DNA of 64,000 nt. Source: Maridesulfovibrio salexigens DSM 2638. GTDB taxonomy: Bacteria > Desulfobacterota > Desulfovibrionia > Desulfovibrionales > Desulfovibrionaceae. Every line of letters starts with the position of its first letter. Position 1 is the stretch's first letter. The stretch covers positions 1,617,501-1,681,500 of the forward strand of contig NC_012881.1 of NCBI RefSeq assembly GCF_000023445.1. Direction: 5' to 3'. The notes beneath the pieces are model-generated. The model was not told where the DNA came from. It did not search any database and was given only the letters and a program-made list of their open reading frames with translations. Below, one piece after another: positions 43,516 through 52,196 of the stretch. Position numbers and translations under genes: made by a program.

Positions 43516-44685
43516 TTATTCACCGTTCTTTGCATGGGCTGAAGGTGTCGTTGAGTTAGTTGTTTTTCCTTTAATTGTAATGGCTGCACCGGGGTAAAGG
43601 CGCAATTGACCATCAGTAACTATGCTTTCTTTATCCTTAAGACCGTCAGTGATTATGTCCACTTTGCCTGCTCTGCGATCAACTGTGACCGGACGCATAT
43701 CAACGGTATTGTTACTGTGTGCTATCCAAATAAACTTACCATTCGGCCCGGTGCAGGTTGCCTCCATAGGGATATTAATTACATTTTCATCATAGAGTTT
43801 TAGCCGTATTTCTACGTAATTACCGGGCCAGAGAGCTTTGTCCGTGTTGGCAAAACGTCCCTGCATCCAGATTGTTCCTGTTTTGGTGTCCACATTATTA
43901 TCAATGAAGGTCAGCTCGCCGCTCTCAGGGTTGTCGCGTCCTTCAGTGATTGCAAGAACTTCAAGGGTTTTGTTTGCTGAATATTTTTGCACTTCTGCCA
44001 GATATTTTTGTGGCAGGTAGAAGTTTACAGCAATAGGCGAAATCTTGTTGATGACGACCAGCTCGTCTTTGTTTTCTTCAATCAGGTTGCCCTCAGTAGG
44101 TGTTACGTATCCTGCAAGACCGTTAATGGGGGAACGGATGAAGCAGTAGTTAAGGTCATTTTTGGCATCAGTGAGCTTGGCCTTGGTTACGGCGATAGCA
44201 TCACTGGCGGTTTTCATGTCCAGACGTTTTTCTTCGAAATCTTCTTCACTGACAACTTTACGCCGCACAAGGTCACGGTAGCGGTTGTAGTCTTTTTTGG
44301 CCTGTTCGTATTTGGTGATGTCGGAAGCAAGTTCTGCTTTTAGCTGTCCTATGGAGGCTTCATAAGGAGAAGGGTCCATAGTAAATAACTGCTGCCCCTT
44401 AGTCACATATTGCCCGTCATCAATGAATATTCTGCTAAGGTATCCAGTAACCCTTGAGCGGACGGTGATAGTGTCCACAGCTTTCACTGTTCCGATAGCG
44501 GTTAGATAGTATGGTGTATTTTTAAGTTCAGCTTTTGCGACAGTTACCGGGGCGGGTGGGTAGCCACCAGTAGCCTCTTTATCATCTTTGCATCCTGAAA
44601 GCAGGAAGCAAAACAACACGCAGAGCAATAGAGGTGTGAAGCGTTGGATATAATGTATTGCGGGGGATGGTTTAATCCGAGGCAT
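43516..44685 (-). CDS. RND periplasmic adaptor (membrane fusion) lipoprotein
   Basis: About 389 residues from the ATG at 44685, which lies 9 bases after AGGAG; a TTG two codons before is less likely. Signal peptide with lipobox LLSGC. Adaptor features: lipoyl half-motifs (VRSRVTGYLSRIFIDDGQYV and FIRSPINGLAGYVTPTEGNL) around a coiled hairpin (about 100-175), then beta-barrel and membrane-proximal domains. It links the inner-membrane pump to an outer-membrane channel encoded elsewhere. Operon with the pump gene (2-base gap). Confidence 0.94.
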   Translation of the reverse strand: MPRIKPSPAIHYIQRFTPLLLCVLFCFLLSGCKDDKEATGGYPPAPVTVAKAELKNTPYYLTAIGTVKAVDTITVRSRVTGYLSRIFIDDGQYVTKGQQLFTMDPSPYEASIGQLKAELASDITKYEQAKKDYNRYRDLVRRKVVSEEDFEEKRLDMKTASDAIAVTKAKLTDAKNDLNYCFIRSPINGLAGYVTPTEGNLIEENKDELVVINKISPIAVNFYLPQKYLAEVQKYSANKTLEVLAITEGRDNPESGELTFIDNNVDTKTGTIWMQGRFANTDKALWPGNYVEIRLKLYDENVINIPMEATCTGPNGKFIWIAHSNNTVDMRPVTVDRRAGKVDIITDGLKDKESIVTDGQLRLYPGAAITIKGKTTNSTTPSAHAKNGE

Positions 44686-44914
44686 GGGCAAAATCTCCTT
44701 ACTGCTGATATATAATTGTTATATATCCTAATTTATATATTCTTAAAAGTCAGTTGATGTTTATTTCTGCTTGTTTGAAAAAAACACAAATGAATTTATT
44801 TATATAATAACTTGATTTTTGTTCATATTGCATGCAGGAAGAAGCTGCTTTTTGTGACGATTGTTACAACGTTAATTTTGCCACTTTAAAAAAAATATTT
44901 AGCTCTTTTTATAT

Positions 44915-46717
44915 ATGACTACAGCAAATACTGTGAAAATTGACTATGTTGACGGTGTCCGCTTCAGGAGGGGAGTTGTGGCCGCCGCAAGCAAACTGAT
45001 AGCCAATTCCCCGCATTTGGATGCTATCAACGTGTTTCCGGTTCCCGATGGTGATACCGGGGCCAATATGGCCGGCACGATGCGCAACATAGTAAGTTCC
45101 ACCGGTAAATCTGTGGAGCGCTCCATCGAAAAAATGACCGCCATGATTGCGGAATCCGCCCTTGACGGTGCTAAAGGAAACTCCGGTGCTATTCTGGCAC
45201 AGTTTCTTTGTGGATTCGCTGAAGGCGTGAAAGATATGCCTAAGCTTTCTCCCGCAGATTTCGCGCAGGCGGCTTCCTTGGCTGCCAAGCGTTCCTGTGA
45301 GGCCATTTCTGACCCTAAAGACGGAACCATTCTTAGTGTTATCCGTGATTGGGCTGCCCACCTGCATGCTAATGGCGATAACTATCGCGATTTTCATCAC
45401 CTGCTTTCCGATTCTCTTGAATACGCGCGGAACTCCGCAAAGTGTACTACTGAAAAGTTAGCCGAACTTAAGGCTGCCGGCGTTGTTGATGCCGGGGCTC
45501 AGGGGTTTGTCTACCTGCTGGAAGGTATTGTCGATTTGTTGGAAAACGGCAAAATCGAAAGAAGTTTTCTGCCTGATGCACGCAACTCAAAATCCTTTGC
45601 CAATGTTCAGGATAAGGTGGCGGTTGAATCTCTTGATTTCCGCTTTTGTACTGAATTCCTTCTCAAGGGGCAGGATGTTGACCGTGTTGCTGTTCGGGAT
45701 GCCATCTCTGAAATGGGTGACAGTCTGATCGTTGCCGGGACTCCCACATCGGTTAAGATTCATATCCATACCAATGACCCTGATGCAGTAGAAAAGATCG
45801 TAAGCAATTACGGTGAAGTGGTAAAACGCAAGGTTGACGATATGCTGGTTCAGCATAAACGCCTCCTCGCGGATGAGCGCACAGTTGGTATTCTTACTGA
45901 CAGTACCTGCGACCTTCCTGATGAAGTTCTGGAAGAGTATGATATCCGCGTGGTTCCCATGCGTTTATCCATCGATGAGAATGACTACATCGACCGGGTT
46001 ACTCTCAGCTCCAGTGAGTTCTATAAAATTCTTCCTTCTGCAAAGAGAGCGCTTTCTTCTCAGCCGACTCCCGGCGATATGAAGCGTGCTTACGCGAAAG
46101 TTTCTTCTGATTATGAAGATGTTGTCTCTTTGCACGTTGCTAAAGTGCTTAGCGGGACATTTCAGAATGCCCTGACTGTAAGCAGTCCTTTTGACAATGT
46201 TTCAGCTATTGATAGTAAGATGCTGACTATCGGTCTTGGTCTGCCTGTTCTTGAAGCTGCTCGTGCAGCCAAGAAGGGGGCTACTGCCGCCGAGGTCCGC
46301 AGGGTTGCTGATAGAGCGGTTGAGAACGTTAAGATTTTTGTTACCATTGACTGTCTGGATTATGCCGTGCGCGGCGGTCGCTTGAGCAAAGGACAGGGCA
46401 TGATCGCCAAGGCTTTGAATATTAAGCCCATCCTGCAGTTTGCAGGTGAAGGTCATCCCAAGGTTGTTGCTAAGTCTTTCGGTGTTAAGCGTCAGGAAGA
46501 TGCCTTGATCAAGCTAGTTAAAGACAATGCGTATGGGCGTGCTAATCTTAGGTATGCCATTTCACACGCAGATGCTCCTGAGACAGCAGAAAAGTTCAGC
46601 CGTGTGCTGAAAGCTGAGTTTGGCGCAGAGCCTGAGTTTATTGTTGAGGCTTCTCCTGTGCTGGGACTGCATTCCGGTCCCGGAGCATGTGCAGTGGCTT
46701 TTATCACTGACGAATAA
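44915..46717 (+). CDS. FakA-FakB fusion (DAK2 kinase domain plus DegV domain)
   Basis: A 600-residue protein. Residues 1-200: DAK2 kinase domain with VFPVPDGDTGANMAGTM (ATP/Mg site, about residue 43) and DGAKGNSGAILAQFL. Residues 220-310: the FakA middle domain (FRFCTEFLLKG, VKIHIHTNDPDAVEKIV). From about 322: a DegV fatty-acid-binding domain (VGILTDSTCDLP, VVPMRLSIDE, SQPTPGDMKRAY, SGTFQNA, YAVRGGRLSKGQG). In Staphylococcus FakA and FakB are separate and phosphorylate exogenous fatty acids; here both are in one chain. No Shine-Dalgarno site precedes the ATG, so initiation may be weak or leaderless. Confidence 0.9.
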   Translation: MTTANTVKIDYVDGVRFRRGVVAAASKLIANSPHLDAINVFPVPDGDTGANMAGTMRNIVSSTGKSVERSIEKMTAMIAESALDGAKGNSGAILAQFLCGFAEGVKDMPKLSPADFAQAASLAAKRSCEAISDPKDGTILSVIRDWAAHLHANGDNYRDFHHLLSDSLEYARNSAKCTTEKLAELKAAGVVDAGAQGFVYLLEGIVDLLENGKIERSFLPDARNSKSFANVQDKVAVESLDFRFCTEFLLKGQDVDRVAVRDAISEMGDSLIVAGTPTSVKIHIHTNDPDAVEKIVSNYGEVVKRKVDDMLVQHKRLLADERTVGILTDSTCDLPDEVLEEYDIRVVPMRLSIDENDYIDRVTLSSSEFYKILPSAKRALSSQPTPGDMKRAYAKVSSDYEDVVSLHVAKVLSGTFQNALTVSSPFDNVSAIDSKMLTIGLGLPVLEAARAAKKGATAAEVRRVADRAVENVKIFVTIDCLDYAVRGGRLSKGQGMIAKALNIKPILQFAGEGHPKVVAKSFGVKRQEDALIKLVKDNAYGRANLRYAISHADAPETAEKFSRVLKAEFGAEPEFIVEASPVLGLHSGPGACAVAFITDE

Positions 46718-46743
46718 TTTCGATATTCCATACAAGCTGATTC

Positions 46744-46779
46744 AGCGGGAACAGGTTTAACCTGTTCCCGCTTTTTTTG
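46744..46779 (+). terminator. Terminator after the FakA-FakB fusion gene
   Basis: AGCGGGAACAGG and CCTGTTCCCGCT pair around TTTAA and are followed by TTTTTTT. Confidence 0.92.
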
Positions 46780-47417
46780 TGATTGTTTATTTTCACAGAT
46801 GTCCGCAGATGTGCTATGTTTCTCTATGGTTTGAGATGTAGATTGTTTGATCAATCAAGAAATTTACAACTATGGCAAATTGCTTTTTGGGCAGTAAATG
46901 ATGTTGTCAGTGGAGCTTAGCACTTGTTTTAAAAGGAGGCAGAGGTTCAGGACCCAAATTGTTGTGAGCGAATGTAAATTTTAAGGGTAGGGTTTTTCTG
47001 CAAAATTTTATTAAAAAAGAATAAAATTATTTAAATTTCATTTTTACGCAAAAAAACATTTGTCTTTTTTGTATATTAATTCCCTTTGTACGACTAAAGG
47101 TGTTATGTGTTGTCTGAGTTTCAAAATGCCCGTGGTTACGCCAAAAGAAGGTTTCTGGTGATACTGAAATAAGTGTAAAATCATCCTTGTTTTGCAACTT
47201 CGGTAAATCATTTTTACGATTGTACATAAATGGAAAAAAGGGGTTAATTCCTTGACTTTTCATCGTTTTGGGCTATAAAAGTCTCTCATTCTTGAATTCT
47301 GAGCGATATCAATACGAGCTTGGAGAATGGCGGCCGTAATCATCAATATATGCGTTTTTTTACAGTCACGGCCGGTCCTGAACTTAATAAACAGTACGGG
47401 AGTTGGAGTTAAGCATT
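46780..47417. other. Long intergenic region before the amino-acid ABC transporter
   Basis: About 640 AT-rich bases. No supported protein gene, RNA gene or strong hairpin was seen. A TTGATCAA palindrome lies near 46849. The promoter of the ABC operon is presumably in the last 150 bases, but I could not place it. Confidence 0.4.
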
Positions 47418-48146
47418 ATGGCAATGATTGAAATCAAGAATCTCCATAAGTGGTACGGGGATTTTCATGTTTTAAAAGGTATCAATGACCATGTTGATAA
47501 AGGTGAAGTACTTGTAATCTGCGGTCCCAGTGGCTCGGGTAAGAGTACCTTTATCCGCTGTATCAACAGACTTGAGGATTACCAGAAAGGGACAATTACA
47601 TTTGATGGTAAGGACATTCTTGACAAGAGTGTAAATATTAATGAGCTGCGCGCCGAAATCGGTATTGTTTTCCAGCAGTTCAACCTTTATCCCCACCTGA
47701 CCGTATTGGATAACGTAACCCTTGCACCTCTGAAAGTGCGCAATGTTCCCAAGGCTGAAGCTGAGGAAACAGCACTTTACCTTCTTGAAAGGGTTGGGAT
47801 TCACGATCAGGCCCATAAGTATCCCGCAGAACTTTCCGGCGGACAGCAGCAGCGTGTTGCAATTGCAAGGGCGCTGGCTATGAAGCCCAAGGCTATGCTC
47901 TTTGACGAGCCTACCTCTGCGCTGGACCCGGAAATGATCAATGAAGTACTCAACGTAATGAAAGACCTTGCCCGGGAGGGCATGACCATGCTTTGCGTTA
48001 CCCATGAAATGGGTTTTGCCCGTGAAGTGGCAGACCGTGTGATTTTCATGGATGGCGGTGAAGTTATCGAACAGGCTCCTCCGGAGGAGTTCTTTCGCAA
48101 TCCCAAGCATGAAAGAGCAAAAATGTTCTTGAAGGAGATATTGTAA
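47418..48146 (+). CDS. Polar amino-acid ABC transporter, ATP-binding protein
   Basis: A 242-residue GlnQ/ArtP-type ATPase from the ATG at 47418 (GGAG 9 bases before). Walker [15 protein letters not shown]-loop [16 protein letters not shown], signature [15 protein letters not shown], Walker [14 protein letters not shown] and H-loop [12 protein letters not shown] are all present. First gene of a four-gene importer with a binding protein and two permeases. Confidence 0.95.
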   Translation: MAMIEIKNLHKWYGDFHVLKGINDHVDKGEVLVICGPSGSGKSTFIRCINRLEDYQKGTITFDGKDILDKSVNINELRAEIGIVFQQFNLYPHLTVLDNVTLAPLKVRNVPKAEAEETALYLLERVGIHDQAHKYPAELSGGQQQRVAIARALAMKPKAMLFDEPTSALDPEMINEVLNVMKDLAREGMTMLCVTHEMGFAREVADRVIFMDGGEVIEQAPPEEFFRNPKHERAKMFLKEIL

Positions 48147-48203
48147 GTATCGCACTTGCCGGCGATATTGGTAGGTAACCTTAAATTTTTCAGGAGGACC
48201 CTG

Positions 48204-49019
48204 ATGAGAAGACTCTCAATTATTGTTGCTATGGTTTTGGCGATGGCTCTTTGCGCATCTGTCGCAATGGCTGACAAACTGCAGGAAGTTAAAGCCCGCG
48301 GTGTTCTGATGTGTGGCGTTAAAGATGCCGTTGTTCCTTTCGGTTACATTGATGAAGATACCAAGAAACTCGTTGGTCTGGATATCGACATCTGTAATTA
48401 CATCGCCAAGGAACTGGGTGTGAAGGCTGAGTTCAAACCCGTAACTTCCGCCACCCGTATCCCCATGGTTGTTCAGGGTTCCATTGACCTTGCTGCTGCT
48501 ACCATGACTCACAAGATTGCACGTGACGACACCATCGACTTTTCCATCACTTACTTCATGGACGGTCAGAAGCTGCTCGTTAAAAAAGGTGCCGGCATCA
48601 ACTCCGTAGCTGACCTGAAAGGCAAAAAAGTAGGTACCGCTAAAGGTTCTACCTCCGAGCAGAACATCATGGCTGCACAGCCTGATTGTAAAGTTCTTTC
48701 CTTTGAAGGTTACCCCCAGGCAATGCTTGCTCTCAAGCAGGGTAAAGTTAAAGCTGTAACCACTGACTCCACTATCCTTCTCGGCCTCAAAAACTCCGAT
48801 CCCAATCCCGAAAAATGGGAAATCGTAGGTGAGTTCATCTCCCCCGAGCCTTACGGTATCGGTCTTCCCGAGAACGAATCCAACTTCCGTGATGCAGTTA
48901 ACCAGGCTCTCATCAAAATGTGGAAGTCCGGTGACTACAAGAAAGCATACAACAAGTGGTTCGGTCCTGACACCAAGTACTACCTGCCCCTCACCTGGAA
49001 CATGGAAGTTTGGCCCTAA
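48204..49019 (+). CDS. Amino-acid ABC transporter, periplasmic binding protein
   Basis: A 271-residue protein with signal peptide (MRRLSIIVAMVLAMALC ... VAMA-D) preceded by AGGAGG. It is an SBP_bac_3 family member: RGVLMCGVKDAVVPFGY, LVGLDIDICNYIAKELG (family signature), RIPMVVQGSIDLAAATMTH with the following Arg (KIARDDTIDFS) that binds the ligand carboxylate. It looks most like the glutamate/aspartate or general polar amino-acid binding proteins. The ligand is not certain. Confidence 0.94.
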   Translation: MRRLSIIVAMVLAMALCASVAMADKLQEVKARGVLMCGVKDAVVPFGYIDEDTKKLVGLDIDICNYIAKELGVKAEFKPVTSATRIPMVVQGSIDLAAATMTHKIARDDTIDFSITYFMDGQKLLVKKGAGINSVADLKGKKVGTAKGSTSEQNIMAAQPDCKVLSFEGYPQAMLALKQGKVKAVTTDSTILLGLKNSDPNPEKWEIVGEFISPEPYGIGLPENESNFRDAVNQALIKMWKSGDYKKAYNKWFGPDTKYYLPLTWNMEVWP

Positions 49020-49099
49020 GCCGACAGTCCTATAGTGTCGTGTATATCATAATGAAGACATGGCTCTGGGTTTTAGTTCTGTAAGATAACGGGGAGACC

Positions 49100-49840
49100 G
49101 TGTTCGCGCGGTCTTCCCGAAAACAACGGATAGATGTTTTGAATTATCAGTTTGATTGGAATCTGGTTCTTAGCGGACAATACGGGCAGTGGATTATTGA
49201 CGGGGTTAAAGTTACCCTTCAAATATCTGCAGTGTCTATCGTATTTACATTGCTCCTTGGAACTATTGTAGCTGTTATGCGCATGTCCAAGTTCAAGCCA
49301 TTTGAATGGTTCAGCTTTGCTTTTGTAGAGTTTTTTAGAAATACACCTTTGCTGATCCAAATATTTTTCTGGTATTTCGGCTCATACGCCATCCTACCTG
49401 AGGGGGTAAACGAATGGCTGTATGATCATGATTTCGAATTTGCGGCCGGGGTAATTTCTCTGACCGTTTATACCGCTGCATTTGTGGCCGAGGAAATCAG
49501 GGCCGGGATCAACTCTATCCCCAAGAACCAGCTGGAAGCCTCCCGTGCAACCGGGCTTTCCTTTCTGCAGGCCTATCGTTACGTTATTCTGCCGCAGGCT
49601 TTCAGAATCATCATACCTCCACTTATTTCACAGTCGCTGAACCTTATTAAAAACTCGTCACTGGTTATGACTATCGGGGTTATGGACCTCACTTACATGG
49701 CCCGTCAGATCGAATCCTACACTTTCCACGGATTCGAAGCTTTTACTGTGGCGACCGTTATCTATCTGTGTATCTCATTGGTCGTGTCACTCATGATCAA
49801 TATGTATAACAAGCATTTCCTGCTGCAAATTAAATACTAG
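49100..49840 (+). CDS. Amino-acid ABC transporter permease (first)
   Basis: A 246-residue HisM/GltJ-type permease with five helices. The EAA loop is seen: AAFVAEEIRAGINSIPKNQL, then EASRATGLSFLQAYRYVILP. The start is taken as GTG at 49100, after GGGGAG; a TTG at 49139 that gives a shorter N-terminus is possible. It forms a heterodimer with the next permease. Confidence 0.9.
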   Translation: MFARSSRKQRIDVLNYQFDWNLVLSGQYGQWIIDGVKVTLQISAVSIVFTLLLGTIVAVMRMSKFKPFEWFSFAFVEFFRNTPLLIQIFFWYFGSYAILPEGVNEWLYDHDFEFAAGVISLTVYTAAFVAEEIRAGINSIPKNQLEASRATGLSFLQAYRYVILPQAFRIIIPPLISQSLNLIKNSSLVMTIGVMDLTYMARQIESYTFHGFEAFTVATVIYLCISLVVSLMINMYNKHFLLQIKY

Positions 49841-49852
49841 GAGTGGCGTCTC

Positions 49853-50548
49853 GTGCAATGGGATGTAGTTTGGAACAACTTTGATTATTTTCTGTGGGGC
49901 GCCTTTCCTGACGGACCTATCGGCGGTTTGGCAGCCAGTATTATTCTGGCATTGCTCGGTATTTTCGGTGCTTTCTGGATCGGTCTTGCCGCAGGTCTGA
50001 TGCGTCTTTCTCGTAATAGGGCGGTTAAAACCGTTTCTGTAATCTATATTGAAGTAATCCGCGGTGTGCCGCTGCTGATGCTTATCTTTTGGTTTTATTT
50101 TCTCGCACCTGTTGTGCTTGGTAGATCTCTGCCGGAATTTCACTGTGCCTTGATCGCCTTTATCGTTTTTACTGGTGCGTATATCGGTGAAATCGTTAAG
50201 GCAGGCGTTATCGCTCTGCCTAGGGGACAGATGGAAGCTGCGCGCGGAACCGGGCTTTCACATGTGCAGGCTATGCGTTACGTTATTCTGCCGCAGGCTT
50301 TGCGCAATATGATTCCTTCTTTCGTTAACCAGTTCGTATCCCTGACAAAGGATACCTCCCTTGCTTATATTATCGGGGTAAATGAGCTGACCCGTACAGC
50401 AACACAGGTTAACAACAGGACTTTGTCCGCACCCACGGAAATCTTTATTACCATTGCGATTCTTTACTTTATTGTCTGTTACGTGCTTACTTGGGCCAGT
50501 CGCCGGATGGAAGCGCATATGGCTAAGTATCAGGCTAGAGATCGTTAG
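49853..50548 (+). CDS. Amino-acid ABC transporter permease (second)
   Basis: A 231-residue permease. GTG start 9 bases after AGGAG. EAA loop: YIGEIVKAGVIALPRGQMEA, then ARGTGLSHVQAMRYVILPQA. TM topology matches GltK/GlnP-like permeases. Last gene of the importer; a terminator follows. Confidence 0.93.
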   Translation: MQWDVVWNNFDYFLWGAFPDGPIGGLAASIILALLGIFGAFWIGLAAGLMRLSRNRAVKTVSVIYIEVIRGVPLLMLIFWFYFLAPVVLGRSLPEFHCALIAFIVFTGAYIGEIVKAGVIALPRGQMEAARGTGLSHVQAMRYVILPQALRNMIPSFVNQFVSLTKDTSLAYIIGVNELTRTATQVNNRTLSAPTEIFITIAILYFIVCYVLTWASRRMEAHMAKYQARDR

Positions 50549-50575
50549 CAATCTTAGAAAAAATGAACTGTTTTG

Positions 50576-50609
50576 CCCCTGCTTCTTATGGAGCGGGGGT
50601 TTTCTTTTG
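50576..50609 (+). terminator. Terminator after the ABC transporter operon
   Basis: CCCCTGCT and AGCGGGGG pair around TCTTATGG and are followed by TTTTCTTTT. Confidence 0.85.
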
Positions 50610-50748
50610 CGCTTATGTAACTTTATTTTGACCGGAATTTCTAATTCGATTAATGTCGTTCTAATGGGAAGTATGGTCTTGTTTCAGGGACGGCATTCTT
50701 TGTCGGCCTCTGAACCGTGTTTTTAATTTTTAAAGCCGGGAGGCGGAC

Positions 50749-51402
50749 ATGGACAAAATAGATAAACTTGCTTCGTACATTGACCACACCTTATTGAGCG
50801 TTACAGCGGTTCCAGCAGATATTGAGCAGCTGTGCCGGGAGGCTGTGCAGTACGATTTTGCATCTGTTTGTGTCCATCCTTCTCATATAGCCCGAGCAAC
50901 TGAGTTGCTGGCAGGTGAAAAGCCTATAGTTTGTTCCGTAATCGGTTTTCCTTCGGGCTCGACTTTATCGGAAGTGAAAATGCTCGAAGCCATGCGTGCT
51001 GTGGAAAAAGGTGCCCGTGAATTGGATATGGTGGTCAATATTGGAGCCTTAAAAGCCGGCGACCGTAAAGCTTTTCTGAATGATATTTTTATGACCGTGG
51101 AAGGTGCTGGCGGCGTTCCGGTAAAAGCGATTATTGAAACCGGCCTTCTTGATGATGAACAGAAAAAGATCGCTTGCGATCTTGCGGTGACAGCGGGTGC
51201 CTCTTTTGTTAAGACATGCACCGGATTTGCTCCCGGCTGTGCCTGTGTAGACGATATTAAACTTATGCGTTCCGTTGTTGGCGATGATATCGGCGTAAAG
51301 GCCAGCGGGGGAATTAAAACATATGAACAGGCTCAAGAGCTGTTGCAAGCCGGAGCCAGCAGAATAGGTACTTCCTCTTCCCTTGCTATAATAAGGAGAT
51401 AA
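50749..51402 (+). CDS. deoC: Deoxyribose-phosphate aldolase
   Basis: A 217-residue class I aldolase (2-deoxyribose 5-phosphate to acetaldehyde + glyceraldehyde 3-phosphate). Family motifs: YIDHTLL, CVHPSHI, SVIGFPSG, the Schiff-base Lys in FVKTCTGFAPG and the second Lys in VKASGGIKT. A GGGAGGCGG site precedes the ATG. It lies 3 bases before cbiC, an unusual pairing; presumably one transcript. Confidence 0.96.
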   Translation: MDKIDKLASYIDHTLLSVTAVPADIEQLCREAVQYDFASVCVHPSHIARATELLAGEKPIVCSVIGFPSGSTLSEVKMLEAMRAVEKGARELDMVVNIGALKAGDRKAFLNDIFMTVEGAGGVPVKAIIETGLLDDEQKKIACDLAVTAGASFVKTCTGFAPGCACVDDIKLMRSVVGDDIGVKASGGIKTYEQAQELLQAGASRIGTSSSLAIIRR

Positions 51403-51405
51403 TTT

Positions 51406-52080
51406 TTGTCCGGGAAAGTAGAACTTATGGCCGTGGCAAAGCCCGGTGATATTGAAAAAAAGTCGTTTGAAATTATTGATTCCGAAGTCCCGGAACCACG
51501 CAGGTTTGAAGGTATTGAATGGCAGATAGCTAGGCGAATGGTCCATACTACTGCTGATTTCGAACTGATTGATCTCGTGCGTTTTCATCCGGGGGCTGTT
51601 GCTGCCGGTCTTGCCGCATTACGTGGTGGGTGTACGATTGCTACGGATACCGAAATGGCCCGTTGCGGTATCCCCATGCGTCGGATGACCCCTTTGGGGT
51701 GTGAGGTTCGTTGTTTGATGAATGACCCGGAAGTTATTGCATCTGCTAAGAAGAATTCTACTACCCGGGCTCATGCAGCTCTTGAACTGGCTGCATCGTC
51801 TTTGAAGCCTGCAATCCATGTTGTCGGCAATGCTCCTACAGCTCTCATCAGATTGGTTAATCTTGTCGAAGAAGGAAAGATGGCACCTCCGGCGTTGGTG
51901 GTCGGGATGCCTGTCGGTTTTGTGAATGCGGCAGAATCCAAGGCTCTGTTGATGAATTGTGAATCAATTCCTTATATTTCTATCGAAGGCAGAAAAGGAG
52001 GGTCAGCTCTTGCGGCATGCGTAATTAACGCTCTTGCAGAAGTTGTTCTTGCTGAGAAGAATCTTTGCGGAGAAATATGA
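51406..52080 (+). CDS. cbiC: Precorrin-8X / cobalt-precorrin-8 methylmutase
   Basis: A 224-residue CbiC/CobH-family protein, which moves a methyl group from C-11 to C-12 in corrin-ring (vitamin B12) synthesis. The catalytic His is in RRMVHTTADFE; other motifs are GGCTIATDTEMARCGIP, TRAHAALELA, VVGNAPTALIRL and VGMPVGFVNAAESK. The start is TTG, 7 bases after AAGGAG. No other cobalamin gene is near, so the pathway is scattered. Anaerobic life suggests the early-cobalt route (hence cbiC). Confidence 0.93.
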   Translation: MSGKVELMAVAKPGDIEKKSFEIIDSEVPEPRRFEGIEWQIARRMVHTTADFELIDLVRFHPGAVAAGLAALRGGCTIATDTEMARCGIPMRRMTPLGCEVRCLMNDPEVIASAKKNSTTRAHAALELAASSLKPAIHVVGNAPTALIRLVNLVEEGKMAPPALVVGMPVGFVNAAESKALLMNCESIPYISIEGRKGGSALAACVINALAEVVLAEKNLCGEI

Positions 52081-52196
52081 TCCTTTTCTTAGTAACAAAT
52101 TATTATTATAGACTTTGAAAGTTAATTGTGAAAACAATACTGTAGTCAATTCTATTGGTTTTTCGAGTGTTAATGCTAGTTCCGGTGCAATAAGGT

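Noticed and set aside
47027-47263. Minus-strand frame of 78 codons in the long intergenic region before the ABC transporter
   Set aside because: No ribosome-binding site, biased AT-rich composition, and no recognisable protein features.
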